Below are positions 39,337-48,468 of a DNA stretch of 64,000 nucleotides, piece by piece. Position numbers and translations under genes: made by a program. This stretch comes from Mesorhizobium sp. Lineage in GTDB: Bacteria; Pseudomonadota; Alphaproteobacteria; Rhizobiales; Rhizobiaceae. Below the pieces are notes generated by a model. That model saw nothing but the letters and a program-made list of their open reading frames with translations. It searched no databases and was not told the origin of the DNA. Location: positions 1-64,000 of the forward strand of contig NZ_JAEULZ010000008.1 in assembly GCF_016793485.1 (NCBI RefSeq). The letters are read 5' to 3'. The first letter of the stretch is position 1. Every line of letters begins with the position of its first letter.

Positions 39337-40166
39337 GCGCTGTTGCCGCGCTTGCGCTTGCGGTCCCGGCCGAGGCCGGTTTCCTCGAGCAGGCCGAGCC
39401 GCTTGGCGTCGTAATAATAGCCGCGCGCATAGAAGCGCACCGACTGGTCATGGTTGCCGTCGGCCACCAGATAGGCGCCGCGCAGGTATTTCACCGCGTA
39501 TTTCAGGTTGGTCTCGGCGTCGAGCAGCCCGTTCGCCGTCCCTGTATAGCCCATGCCTTTGGCGGTCGCCGGCAGGATCTGCATCAGGCCCCAATAAGGC
39601 CCGTTGCGCGCGGCGGGGTTGAAATTGCTCTCGCGCTTGACGACGCGCCGGACAAGGCTTTCCGGCACCTCGTAGTAAGCGGCATATTTGGCAATCAGGC
39701 GGTCGACATCGCCGCGCGGCGTGCCCTCGGGCGCCCAGACGATATCGCGCGCGGGCTCGTCTGGCGTGCTGGGTTCGGGTGCTTCCGGGAAGACGTCACG
39801 GGCCGGGTTCTCGTTCGGGAAACGATTGGCCGGAAACTCGGTGTCCGGCGCGCCCACAGGCAATTCCGTTTGCGGAAGCGACGCGAGTTGGACTGGCGCA
39901 CCGCCAGTCGGCGTCGATCCGGCGTAGGAACTCGGCACAATCGCAACGCTTTCGGGCAGCACGATACCGTATTCGCCTTGGCTGGAAGCTTCGGAGGTGA
40001 ACACCTTCGGGTCGGACAACGGCGTTATCACGCCCTCGGGCTCCGGCGGCTGCAGCCGGGTGGTGGAACACCCCGCAAGCAATCCGGCGCAAAGCACCAG
40101 TCCGGTCAGAAAGCCGCTTCTCGCTGTCGGCAACTGGGATCGCTCTTTTGTTTCGTGGCCCGCCAC
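39333..40166 (-). CDS. Lytic transglycosylase lipoprotein (SLT domain)
   Basis: Cleaves peptidoglycan glycan strands. The signal GFLTGLVLCAGLLAGC ends in a lipobox (LLAGC), so the protein should be lipid-anchored to the outer membrane. After a Pro/Glu/Ser-rich linker, the C-terminal SLT domain shows the catalytic Glu in VVKRESNFNPAARNG, then YWGLMQILPATAKGMGY and AETNLKYAVKYLRGAYL. I chose the GTG at 40166 (GTG GCG GGC CAC); the frame stays open to a TTG at 40208, and the true start is uncertain. About 277 residues. Confidence 0.9.
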   Translation of the reverse strand: MAGHETKERSQLPTARSGFLTGLVLCAGLLAGCSTTRLQPPEPEGVITPLSDPKVFTSEASSQGEYGIVLPESVAIVPSSYAGSTPTGGAPVQLASLPQTELPVGAPDTEFPANRFPNENPARDVFPEAPEPSTPDEPARDIVWAPEGTPRGDVDRLIAKYAAYYEVPESLVRRVVKRESNFNPAARNGPYWGLMQILPATAKGMGYTGTANGLLDAETNLKYAVKYLRGAYLVADGNHDQSVRFYARGYYYDAKRLGLLEETGLGRDRKRKRGNSA

Positions 40167-40279
40167 CTTGGGATTACACCACGCTGCGACGCGGAGCAAC
40201 CCGCGCAACCGGCATGTTTCGGGTGGCGGCGGCGGGCGCGCCGCGCTATCATGTTCCTAATTTGTTCAGGACGTTTGCC

Positions 40280-40843
40280 ATGCCAAATTCATCCGAAGGG
40301 TCCCTTGTTTTCGAAACCGCGCTGGGCTTCGTCGGCATCGGGTGGAGCGCGAACGGTCTGACCCGCGTCTGTCTCTTCGATCGGGAGAAAGAACGTGTCG
40401 AACGCAGGCTGAAGCAGCTCGATGTTACATCCGAAAGCCACCAGGTCGTTCCTGACTGGATTGCGACGCTCGTTCGCGACATCAAGGCTTACGCCCTTGG
40501 CGAAGAGGTCGATTTCTCGTCCGTGCCGGTCGATCTTGCCGGCGTCGACGATTTCCGCCTCGCCATCTACGACGCCGCACGCAGGCTGCGTTTTGGCGAA
40601 ACCACCACCTACGGCGAACTGGCAAAACGCGCGGGCCAACCCGGGCTGCCCCGCGAAACCGGACAGGCGCTCGGCGCAAACCCGGTCCCCCTGGTCATTC
40701 CATGCCACCGGATTCTTGCCGCCGGTGGCAAGATTGGCGGATTTTCGGCGCCCGGCGGCACCGCGACGAAGGCGAAGATGCTCGCTCTGGAGGGTGTTGC
40801 GGTCGAGCCAGCGGCCGTGCCCCAGCGGTCCTTCGCTTTCTGA
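40280..40843 (+). CDS. ogt: Methylated-DNA-[protein]-cysteine S-methyltransferase
   Basis: Repairs O6-alkylguanine by suicidal transfer to its own cysteine. The active-site motif is PCHRILAAGGKIGGFSAPGG, preceded by the helix-turn-helix region TTTYGELAKRAGQPGLPRET and ALGANPVPLVI. The protein is 187 residues. Start MPNSSEGSLVFETALGFVGI has AGGAC about 8 bases upstream; the frame is open further upstream without similarity. It is divergent from the transglycosylase. Confidence 0.94.
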   Translation: MPNSSEGSLVFETALGFVGIGWSANGLTRVCLFDREKERVERRLKQLDVTSESHQVVPDWIATLVRDIKAYALGEEVDFSSVPVDLAGVDDFRLAIYDAARRLRFGETTTYGELAKRAGQPGLPRETGQALGANPVPLVIPCHRILAAGGKIGGFSAPGGTATKAKMLALEGVAVEPAAVPQRSFAF

Positions 40844-40846
40844 AAT

Positions 40847-41167
40847 TCAGCGGTCCCAGAGCCAAAGAAAATCGTCGTCAGGATCCCAATACTTGCATTC
40901 CCGCACCGGGCAGGACTGCCTGTCCTTGGTCGGGACATAGGAAATCTCGGCGCGCTCGCCGGCGCTGCAGAAGCGACCGTCCAACACGAACCTGCCGTAG
41001 CGCTGGACGCCGCTCTTGCCGCGCCAGCGCAGAAGTACCGCGCCTTCCGAGCGAACCGTTGCCCTGACACGATCGCAACTCATGGACGTCGAGTTGTATC
41101 GGGAGATCGCTTGCGCCTCAGTGGCCAGGAGCGCCAGGCCTGCCGCTGCCAGTATCAATGCCTTCAT
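40847..41167 (-). CDS. Exported hypothetical protein
   Basis: A 106-residue protein with signal peptide MKALILAAAGLALLATEAQA and a mature domain with four cysteines (MSCDRVRATVRSEGAVLLRW, GRFCSAGERAEISYVPTKDR, SCPVRECKYWDPDDD). GGAGG precedes the start. It looks like the short periplasmic, disulphide-containing hypotheticals common in rhizobia. Function unknown. Its stop lies 3 bases from the ogt stop (convergent). Confidence 0.8.
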   Translation of the reverse strand: MKALILAAAGLALLATEAQAISRYNSTSMSCDRVRATVRSEGAVLLRWRGKSGVQRYGRFVLDGRFCSAGERAEISYVPTKDRQSCPVRECKYWDPDDDFLWLWDR

Positions 41168-41286
41168 GGTCGCCTCCATCGGACCGCAACTGCATTCGCT
41201 CAAATTAGGCTTTGCGTTTCCCTTGTCCAGAGCGTGACGAAGGAGTCGAAAGCACTTAAAGTCCCGCGCATCTCAAGGAGGAAAGC

Positions 41287-42186
41287 ATGGCATTGGACAG
41301 GGTTGGTTTCGTTGGCGTCGGATTGATGGGCCATGGCATGGCCAAGAACATCGTGGAGAAAGGCCATCCGCTGACCGTCATCGCAAATCGCAACCGCGAG
41401 CCGGTCGAGGATTTGAAGCGGCGCGGCGCGACCGAAGTCAAAACCCTTCACGAGCTTGCGGCAGCGTCCGACATTATCGTCCTTTGCGTGACCGGCAGCC
41501 CGCAGGTCGAGGCGATCCTGACCGGACCCGGTGGACTATCATCCTCTGGCAAGGAACTCATCGTCTGCGACTGCTCGACCTCGGACCCCTCCTCCACCGT
41601 AAGACTCGCTGCGGCGCTCGCACCGCTCGGCATCACGCTGGTCGATACGCCGCTGTCGCGTACCCCCAAGGATGCCGAGGCGGGCACGCTCGACGTCATG
41701 GCCGCCGGAGACGACGCCGTGTTCGAACGCGTCCGTCCGGTACTGGAGAAATTTTCTGGCCGCATCGTTCGCACCGGCCCCGTCGGCAGCGGCCACACGA
41801 TGAAACTCCTCAACAATTTCGTGTCGCTTGGGTATGCAGCGCTTTATTCGGAAGCCCTGACACTGGGCGCCAAGGCCGGGCTAACGCCGCAGGTATTCGA
41901 TAGCGTCATCCGCGGCGGGCGCATGGATTGCGGCTTCTACCAGACCTTCTTCACCTACGTTCTGGAACGCGACCGCAACGCCCATCGCTTCACGATCTCC
42001 AATGCCCTGAAGGACCTGACCTATATGTCGGCCTTCGCCAACGCGTCCCAGACAGCCAACCCGCTGGGAGCCGCGGTGCGCAATTCCTTTGCGCTGGCCG
42101 CCGGAGCCGGCAGGGCGGACGATTTCGTTCCCATGCTGTCGGATGTCGTGGCGGATATGAACGGAGTCAGCCTCACGCAAAAATGA
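41287..42186 (+). CDS. NAD(P)-dependent beta-hydroxyacid dehydrogenase (HIBADH family)
   Basis: A 299-residue enzyme of the 3-hydroxyisobutyrate / tartronate semialdehyde reductase family. Rossmann motif VGFVGVGLMGHGMAKN, the substrate region DTPLSRTPKDAEAGTLDVMA (a variant of the DAPVSGG motif: Pro kept, SGG replaced by SRT), and the catalytic Lys in GHTMKLLNNFVSLGYAALYS. AAGGAGG precedes the ATG. The altered substrate loop makes the exact substrate unclear. Confidence 0.92.
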   Translation: MALDRVGFVGVGLMGHGMAKNIVEKGHPLTVIANRNREPVEDLKRRGATEVKTLHELAAASDIIVLCVTGSPQVEAILTGPGGLSSSGKELIVCDCSTSDPSSTVRLAAALAPLGITLVDTPLSRTPKDAEAGTLDVMAAGDDAVFERVRPVLEKFSGRIVRTGPVGSGHTMKLLNNFVSLGYAALYSEALTLGAKAGLTPQVFDSVIRGGRMDCGFYQTFFTYVLERDRNAHRFTISNALKDLTYMSAFANASQTANPLGAAVRNSFALAAGAGRADDFVPMLSDVVADMNGVSLTQK

Positions 42187-42203
42187 CAATGCATTACAAG
42201 GTC

Positions 42204-42232
42204 TTGCGTTTTTATACAGACTTGCATATATG
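42204..42232 (+). promoter_or_regulatory. Probable sigma-70 promoter of the second cold-shock gene
   Basis: TTGCGT and TATATG hexamers with exactly 17 bases between, in an A/T-rich patch. A start site near 42239 would give a leader of about 130 bases before the ATG, as in cspA-type mRNAs where the leader acts in cold control. Confidence 0.6.
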
Positions 42233-42371
42233 CGGTGTGTTGAAATTTTAGGCCGATCGAGCCAGCGGCCACGCTATTCGCGTTTGCTGACGTCTATCTC
42301 CAAAAAATTCGATACTGAACAGCGAGGCGTTGCCTTGCAGAGCTACAACGTCGCAAACACGAGGAATATCC

Positions 42372-42584
42372 ATGGCATCTGGAACCGTTAAGTGGTTCAA
42401 CGCCACCAAGGGCTTTGGCTTCATCCAGCCGGACGCGGGCGGACCGGACGTTTTCGTCCACATCTCCGCTGTCGAGCGCGCTGGCATGCAGAGCCTGACC
42501 GAAGGTCAGAAGATCAATTTCGAGATCGAGCAGGACCGCCGTACCGGCAAGTCCGCTGCTGGATCTTTGTCCAAGGCAGGCTGA
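42372..42584 (+). CDS. Cold-shock protein, CspA family (second copy)
   Basis: A 70-residue OB-fold protein: [23 protein letters not shown]1 KGFGFI, RNP2 [31 protein letters not shown] lies 7 bases before the ATG; the frame extends 14 codons further upstream but without family similarity. It has a long leader with its own promoter and a paralogue 3.4 kb to the left. Confidence 0.96.
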   Translation: MASGTVKWFNATKGFGFIQPDAGGPDVFVHISAVERAGMQSLTEGQKINFEIEQDRRTGKSAAGSLSKAG

Positions 42585-42744
42585 CCTGACCGCGCGCTCC
42601 CGCTTTCGCGGAGAGCGCGGCAAGTCACGGATGTACTGACGGCCGCGCCAGTGGCGCGCGAAGCCGAAAAGGTCCGGAAATCTGAACAGCGGATTGCTGC
42701 AGACCCGAGCCCGGATGGTCCCAGTCAGTCACCTTGGAAATCGG

Positions 42745-42775
42745 AAGGCGGGGTTTTCCCCGCCTTTTGTTTTTT
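42745..42775 (+). terminator. Strong intrinsic terminator
   Basis: AAGGCGGGG/CCCCGCCTT 9-bp stem with a TTTT loop, then TTGTTTTTT. It is 160 bases past the second Csp stop, with another GC-rich imperfect hairpin at 42590-42620 before it, and 12 bases before the convergent GST stop. Confidence 0.92.
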
Positions 42776-42787
42776 CGGGCGGTTTCT

Positions 42788-43399
42788 TCACGGCAACCAG
42801 GTCATCGGCACGTGCCCAGGGTCGTTTTCGACCCGCCCCAGCCAGGCCGCGACCGCGGGATAACGGGACAGGTCGAAACCGCCTTCCGCCGCCACATGCG
42901 TATAGGCATAGAGCGCAATGTCCGCGACGCTCAACGCGCCTCCCGCAAAGAACTGCGCTTCGGAAAGCCTTGTTTCCATAACCCGCAATGCCTTGTGGCC
43001 GCGTTCCAGCGTGGCCGCGAGCCTTTCAGGCGTCGCGTCCAGCTTGCGGTTCGGGAAGGTCAGAAGCGCACGGCGGACGGCAATGTAGGGCTCGTGGCTG
43101 TACTGCTCGAAGAACAGCCATTGATAGGCGAGCGCGCGTTCATAGGGATCGTCGGGAACGAAGCGCGTCCCCTCGCCCAGATGAAGAAGCATGGCGTTGG
43201 ATTCCGCCAGCAGCCTTCCATCCTCGAATTTAAGCAGCGGCACCATGCCGTTCGGATTTTTCGCCACGAACTCTTTGGAACGCGTGCCCTGATCGTCGGA
43301 GTTCAATTCGACATGCCGGAACGGTCGACCAAGTTTTGCCATGAGCAGCCTGGGCTTGTAGCAATTGCCGCTGTTGGTCATGCCGTAGATCGTGATCAT
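42788..43399 (-). CDS. Glutathione S-transferase family protein
   Basis: A 203-residue two-domain protein. The N-terminal thioredoxin-like domain has the family start MITIYGMTNSGNCYKPRLLM, the cis-Pro NPNGMVPLLKFEDG and the glutathione-binding LAESNAMLLHLGEG. The all-helical C-terminal domain has LSVADIALYAYTHVAAEGGF, the N-capping motif of GSTs. The substrate is not predictable. Confidence 0.94.
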   Translation of the reverse strand: MITIYGMTNSGNCYKPRLLMAKLGRPFRHVELNSDDQGTRSKEFVAKNPNGMVPLLKFEDGRLLAESNAMLLHLGEGTRFVPDDPYERALAYQWLFFEQYSHEPYIAVRRALLTFPNRKLDATPERLAATLERGHKALRVMETRLSEAQFFAGGALSVADIALYAYTHVAAEGGFDLSRYPAVAAWLGRVENDPGHVPMTWLP

Positions 43400-43494
43400 G
43401 TCGCAAAGCCCCGTTCGTCGGACCGAAGTGTCGCCGACGCGCCCCGCCCGTTCCAGTGACTTTTCGTCACTGACCGATCAGCGAATGTGATGGA

Positions 43495-44316
43495 TCAGCC
43501 GTAGAGCGGTACGATCTTCTCGGAACCGCCGAGTTTGTCGCGAAGCGAAAGCGTCTCGACCGGTTCGGAGCCGACGTGCGCAGGCGGCGCCAGATGCGGG
43601 CCCTTGAAGAGATCGGCGCCGGCGCGGATTGCAACGCCAAGGTGCTGCTCTGTCTCGATGCCGCCGACAAGAACCTTGGCCTTGCGTTCGTGGAGCCGTC
43701 CGACGACGGTATCGAAAAGCCGGACTGTCACAGGATCTCGACAGATCTTGCGGAACCAGTCGCCATTGATGATGACTATTTCCGGGGCCAGCAGATTGAT
43801 CTGTTCGTCTGTCCACCTGCTGGCGCCGAAATCGCCGATCGCAGCCCGCATCCCCTGTTTGCGTATTTCGGCGGCGACACTGGAAAGCCGGGATGGCGCG
43901 ACCGCGGTTTCTTCAAGTGCGCAAATGACATCCGCAGGCCCAAGCTCGGATTCCGATGCCTGTCGCGCAATGAAGCGGACATGGTGATCCTTCAGACCGA
44001 TGGCCAGCATCTGCGTATCCAAGCCCAGATTCGCATGGTTTCGCACGATGAGGGCGAGGCTCAGAAACTCGATGAAACCGGCGTCCTCTTCGGCCACGGC
44101 TTCCCGGAACATTTCGGCCGGGACTTCCTCCGCGCCAAGATACGGAGCGACCTTCCCCATGATGGCTACCGCCTTCAGGGTCTGCCGACGACGCTCGAAA
44201 ATCTGCTGGTAGAGGCACCTGAGCCGATAGATGCCGTAACCGCCGCTCTCGATGCCTATTTCGTCCACGGCGATCGCTCCGTCGAGCCGGGCCCGGAGCC
44301 TGTCATCCGCGTCCAT
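43495..44316 (-). CDS. Degenerate EAL-domain protein
   Basis: A 273-residue protein that keeps EAL-like length and order but lost the catalytic residues. The EAL position reads AVA (RQTLKAVAIMGKVAPYL), DDFG reads GDFG (AAIGDFGASRWTDEQ), the catalytic Lys is Asn (EIVIINGDWF), EGVE reads GGIE (VLVGGIETEQHLG), and QGF reads KGP (LFKGPHLAPP). It should not hydrolyse c-di-GMP but may bind it or a partner. The ATG lies two bases after the TGA of the intact EAL gene, so translation is coupled. The frame stays open upstream inside the first EAL gene. Confidence 0.82.
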   Translation of the reverse strand: MDADDRLRARLDGAIAVDEIGIESGGYGIYRLRCLYQQIFERRRQTLKAVAIMGKVAPYLGAEEVPAEMFREAVAEEDAGFIEFLSLALIVRNHANLGLDTQMLAIGLKDHHVRFIARQASESELGPADVICALEETAVAPSRLSSVAAEIRKQGMRAAIGDFGASRWTDEQINLLAPEIVIINGDWFRKICRDPVTVRLFDTVVGRLHERKAKVLVGGIETEQHLGVAIRAGADLFKGPHLAPPAHVGSEPVETLSLRDKLGGSEKIVPLYG

Positions 44317-44318
44317 GA

Positions 44319-45218
44319 TCAGGACGTCCTGCGCCCAAACGACTTCGATTGGCGCAGTTCGCCGACCGCATGGGTTTTTGGTAAGAGGACCAACGACGGC
44401 GGATTGCGGAAATGCGGTTCGGACACGCCTTCCGGCTTGGCGGCTACAAAGCTGGCCGGAACGATTTCGGGCCGGGCGAGAGCGAAACCCTGCACCAGTT
44501 CCACACCCGTCTTCTCGGCCAATTCGATCTGCCACCCCTCTTCGATCCCCTCGAAGAGTGTGCGGATGCCCTGTTCGGCGAAGGTCGAGACCATGGTCGA
44601 CAGGAGCGCCAGGCCTGGACCGGACACCATCAACCGGGAGACCCATTCGCCGTCGAACTTCACGATGTCGGGCCGTAGGTCGCGCACACGGCCCATGTCG
44701 GACTCATCGGCGCCGAAGTCGTCAATGGCGATGCGGAAGCCGCTTGCCTTCAGCGAGTCGACAAGGGCGAACAGGATTTCTTCGGAAACCGTTTCGCGTT
44801 CCGTCAGCTCGCACACGACCCGCTGCGGGGCGACCGAGATCTTGGCCAGCGTCGCCTTCATCTCACGTATCGCTGTGACAGCCACGGCATGGTCGATGAA
44901 GATCGACGGATCGAAATTGATGAATATTTCCGCGTCGCCGGGCAGATAGGCCGCCGCGTTCAGAAGGTGCATCTTGTGGGAAAGGTTCTCGACGAAAATC
45001 CGCTCGGTTGTGGGAAGCTCACCCAGGAATGCCAAGGGCGCCGTGGGACTGCCGTTGCGGAAGGGCCGCAGCAGCGCCTCGAACGCAACGATGGAAAGCT
45101 TGCCCTTCTCGAACGCGAAGATCGGTTGAAAGGCGCTTCTCAGGGTAAAGGGGGCCCAGGTTGCCGCCCAGGCGCCGTCGTCCTGACGCAGGATATCCGA
45201 ACCTATGCTGGCCGACAC
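44319..45218 (-). CDS. EAL-domain c-di-GMP phosphodiesterase
   Basis: A 299-residue stand-alone EAL protein without visible sensor or membrane domain. Signature residues are intact: EALLRP (FEALLRPFRNGS), the metal Asn in EIFINFDPS, the Glu in VVCELTERETVS, DDFG (RIAIDDFGADES), Lys in IVKFDGEWV, EGIEE and QGFALARP. It is expected to degrade c-di-GMP to pGpG. GTG start (GTG TCG GCC AGC) with GGAG about 11 bases upstream. It is followed after two bases by a degenerate EAL partner. Confidence 0.92.
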   Translation of the reverse strand: MSASIGSDILRQDDGAWAATWAPFTLRSAFQPIFAFEKGKLSIVAFEALLRPFRNGSPTAPLAFLGELPTTERIFVENLSHKMHLLNAAAYLPGDAEIFINFDPSIFIDHAVAVTAIREMKATLAKISVAPQRVVCELTERETVSEEILFALVDSLKASGFRIAIDDFGADESDMGRVRDLRPDIVKFDGEWVSRLMVSGPGLALLSTMVSTFAEQGIRTLFEGIEEGWQIELAEKTGVELVQGFALARPEIVPASFVAAKPEGVSEPHFRNPPSLVLLPKTHAVGELRQSKSFGRRTS

Positions 45219-45317
45219 TTTACGAACTACTCCACAAAGGGCTTCGATCTACTTATGAACCAGGAAGGTTTTACCGGTCGTTAACACATGACCGACAGAT
45301 CGATGGCCCGGATGTAA

Positions 45318-46628
<1,311 letters not shown>

Positions 46629-46649
46629 CCTGGTCGAGGGCGCCTGACC

Positions 46650-47834
46650 ATGCTCGGCGCCCTTCTGGCTTGGGAACATGGCCAGGGCATGGGCCATGTC
46701 ACGACACTGAAAACGGTCGCCGAGGCTCTCGGCGACCGTTTCACTTTCGACGCGGCCCTTTGCGACCTGACCCACGGCAACGTGCTGGCCGGACTGTGCA
46801 CCCCAGTGCAAGGTCCGTGGCTGCCCATGTCGGACGATTATCGCATTTCGCAGGGAAATCCGCGCCGGGCGACCTGGGGTGAATTCTTGGGCGACGTCGG
46901 CTTTCGCCAGCCGGAGATCCTGCGCGAGAGCATAGCGTGGTGGCAGGGCGTTATGCGCGAGTGCGAGATATCGCTGGTCATCGGCGATTGCGCGCCCTGC
47001 GCGCTCATGGCTGCGCGAGGCCTCGGCATTCCGTCCGTTGCCGTTGGCACCGGCTACCTCACGCCGCCACCGAACATGAGCCGTTTTCCGGTCCTCCTGC
47101 CGCAATATTCTACTTCGATCTATGACGAGGCGGAGACGCTGCACATCGTCAATTCCGCAGTTGCGGAGTTTGGCCTGCCCTCGTTGAAGGGACTTCCGGA
47201 GGTCTACGCCTCCTCGGATCAGCTCATCTTTTCCCTCGACATGCTGGACCCTTACGCAGCCTCGCGCGACAGGCCCTATCTGCCCCCGATGACCGGCGGC
47301 GACGTCGAGGCGGCATCAGACGGCGAAGAGATATTTGTCTATTTCTCGACCAGCGAAGTGGACGACGGCGGCCTGATGGACGCCGTACGGACTCTTGGGC
47401 GGCCTGTAAGACTGTTCATCCCGGAGATCGATTTGCGTCTTGCGGCCGACCTGATCTGGCACGGAGTGCAGGTGGAGCCCGACCCTGTCTCCGCCGATCT
47501 GATTGCCAAGAGGAGCCGGCTTCTCGTCAATGCTGCGCAGCACGGCACGACCTGCCTTGGACTAGCCGCGGGACTGCCGCAGGTCTCGGTTCCCCAGCAG
47601 ATCGAGCAGCAGTTCAATGCCGAAGCCGTCGCCGGGCGCGGCGTCATGCGACGTGTCGCCAGGAGTGACAGGTCTGCCGAAAGCTTCCGTTCGATCGTCC
47701 TCAACGCCTACGAGGACGCCGCCATGGCCCGCCGGGCGCGCGATCTGGCCGGGGAACTGCGCCCGCAGTTCGAGGTGAACCAGCGCAAGATGATCCGACG
47801 CAGGGTCGCGGCCGTCATGGACTACCGAGTGTAG
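46650..47834 (+). CDS. GT-B glycosyltransferase-like protein (GT1 type)
   Basis: A 394-residue protein with the two-Rossmann GT-B layout. N-terminal GALLAWEHGQGMGHVTTLKT carries a GxGH-like acceptor loop; C-terminal LVNAAQHGTTCLGLAAGLPQ then PQQIEQQFNAEAVAGRG matches the donor-binding end of UDP-glycosyltransferases (HGGxGT...P...DQ..NA), with QHGTT replacing HGGxGT. It begins 21 bases after aatA, so probably cotranscribed. Substrate unknown. Confidence 0.82.
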   Translation: MLGALLAWEHGQGMGHVTTLKTVAEALGDRFTFDAALCDLTHGNVLAGLCTPVQGPWLPMSDDYRISQGNPRRATWGEFLGDVGFRQPEILRESIAWWQGVMRECEISLVIGDCAPCALMAARGLGIPSVAVGTGYLTPPPNMSRFPVLLPQYSTSIYDEAETLHIVNSAVAEFGLPSLKGLPEVYASSDQLIFSLDMLDPYAASRDRPYLPPMTGGDVEAASDGEEIFVYFSTSEVDDGGLMDAVRTLGRPVRLFIPEIDLRLAADLIWHGVQVEPDPVSADLIAKRSRLLVNAAQHGTTCLGLAAGLPQVSVPQQIEQQFNAEAVAGRGVMRRVARSDRSAESFRSIVLNAYEDAAMARRARDLAGELRPQFEVNQRKMIRRRVAAVMDYRV

Positions 47835-47837
47835 GCG

Positions 47838-48236
47838 TCAGTCACTCGAATACTGCTCGTCGGTCACCTTCTCCAACCATTCGACATGCACGCCGTCGAG
47901 CGCCTCGTGGATGGCGAGATGCGTCATCGCAGTCTTTGGGCCAGCGCCATGCCAGTGCTTCTCGCCCGGCGGAAAGAAGACCACGTCGCCTGCCTTTATC
48001 TCACGGATCGGGCCGCCCCAGGTCTGTGCAAGGCCCGCGCCTGAAACCACCTGCAGCGTCTGGCCGAGCGGATGCGTGTGCCATGCCGTGCGCGCGCCCG
48101 GCTCGAAGCTCACCAGCGCCGCGCGCACCCGTGCCGGCGTTTCCGCCTCGATGACCGGCTGCTGCAAGACACGGCCCGTGAAATAGGCTTCGGGCGGAAC
48201 AACGGTCGCGACGCTGCCGCAGGGAATGATCTTCAT
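47838..48236 (-). CDS. Cupin-domain protein
   Basis: A 132-residue single-cupin protein. Motif 1 reads [20 protein letters not shown] and motif 2 reads [16 protein letters not shown], giving the three His metal ligands and the region of the Glu/Gln ligand. [20 protein letters not shown] is the start, with GAGGAG 8 bases before. It resembles the cupins similar to the carboxymuconolactone decarboxylase C-terminal domain. Reaction unknown. Confidence 0.9.
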   Translation of the reverse strand: MKIIPCGSVATVVPPEAYFTGRVLQQPVIEAETPARVRAALVSFEPGARTAWHTHPLGQTLQVVSGAGLAQTWGGPIREIKAGDVVFFPPGEKHWHGAGPKTAMTHLAIHEALDGVHVEWLEKVTDEQYSSD

Positions 48237-48468
48237 GGAGCGCTCCTCGATAGGCTTTGGCTGCCAGCATAACGGCTTTTCGGCGCAACGGCACGTCCTG
48301 GGGTCAGACGACGACGCTTGCCCTCGAAGCAAACCCGTGGAACGATAGCCGCAGGCAGGAGGCACAAGACCCCGCCCGCGACGGTGCAGACCGGCCGCCG
48401 CTCCCTGGAAACGCCCTGCGACGGCCGAAGGCCGGCCGCCGCTCAACGCCAGAGTGGAGGCCAGCATC

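Noticed and set aside
43576..44949. 457-residue + strand frame opposite the EAL genes
   Set aside because: Antisense to both EAL proteins, whose motifs are unambiguous.
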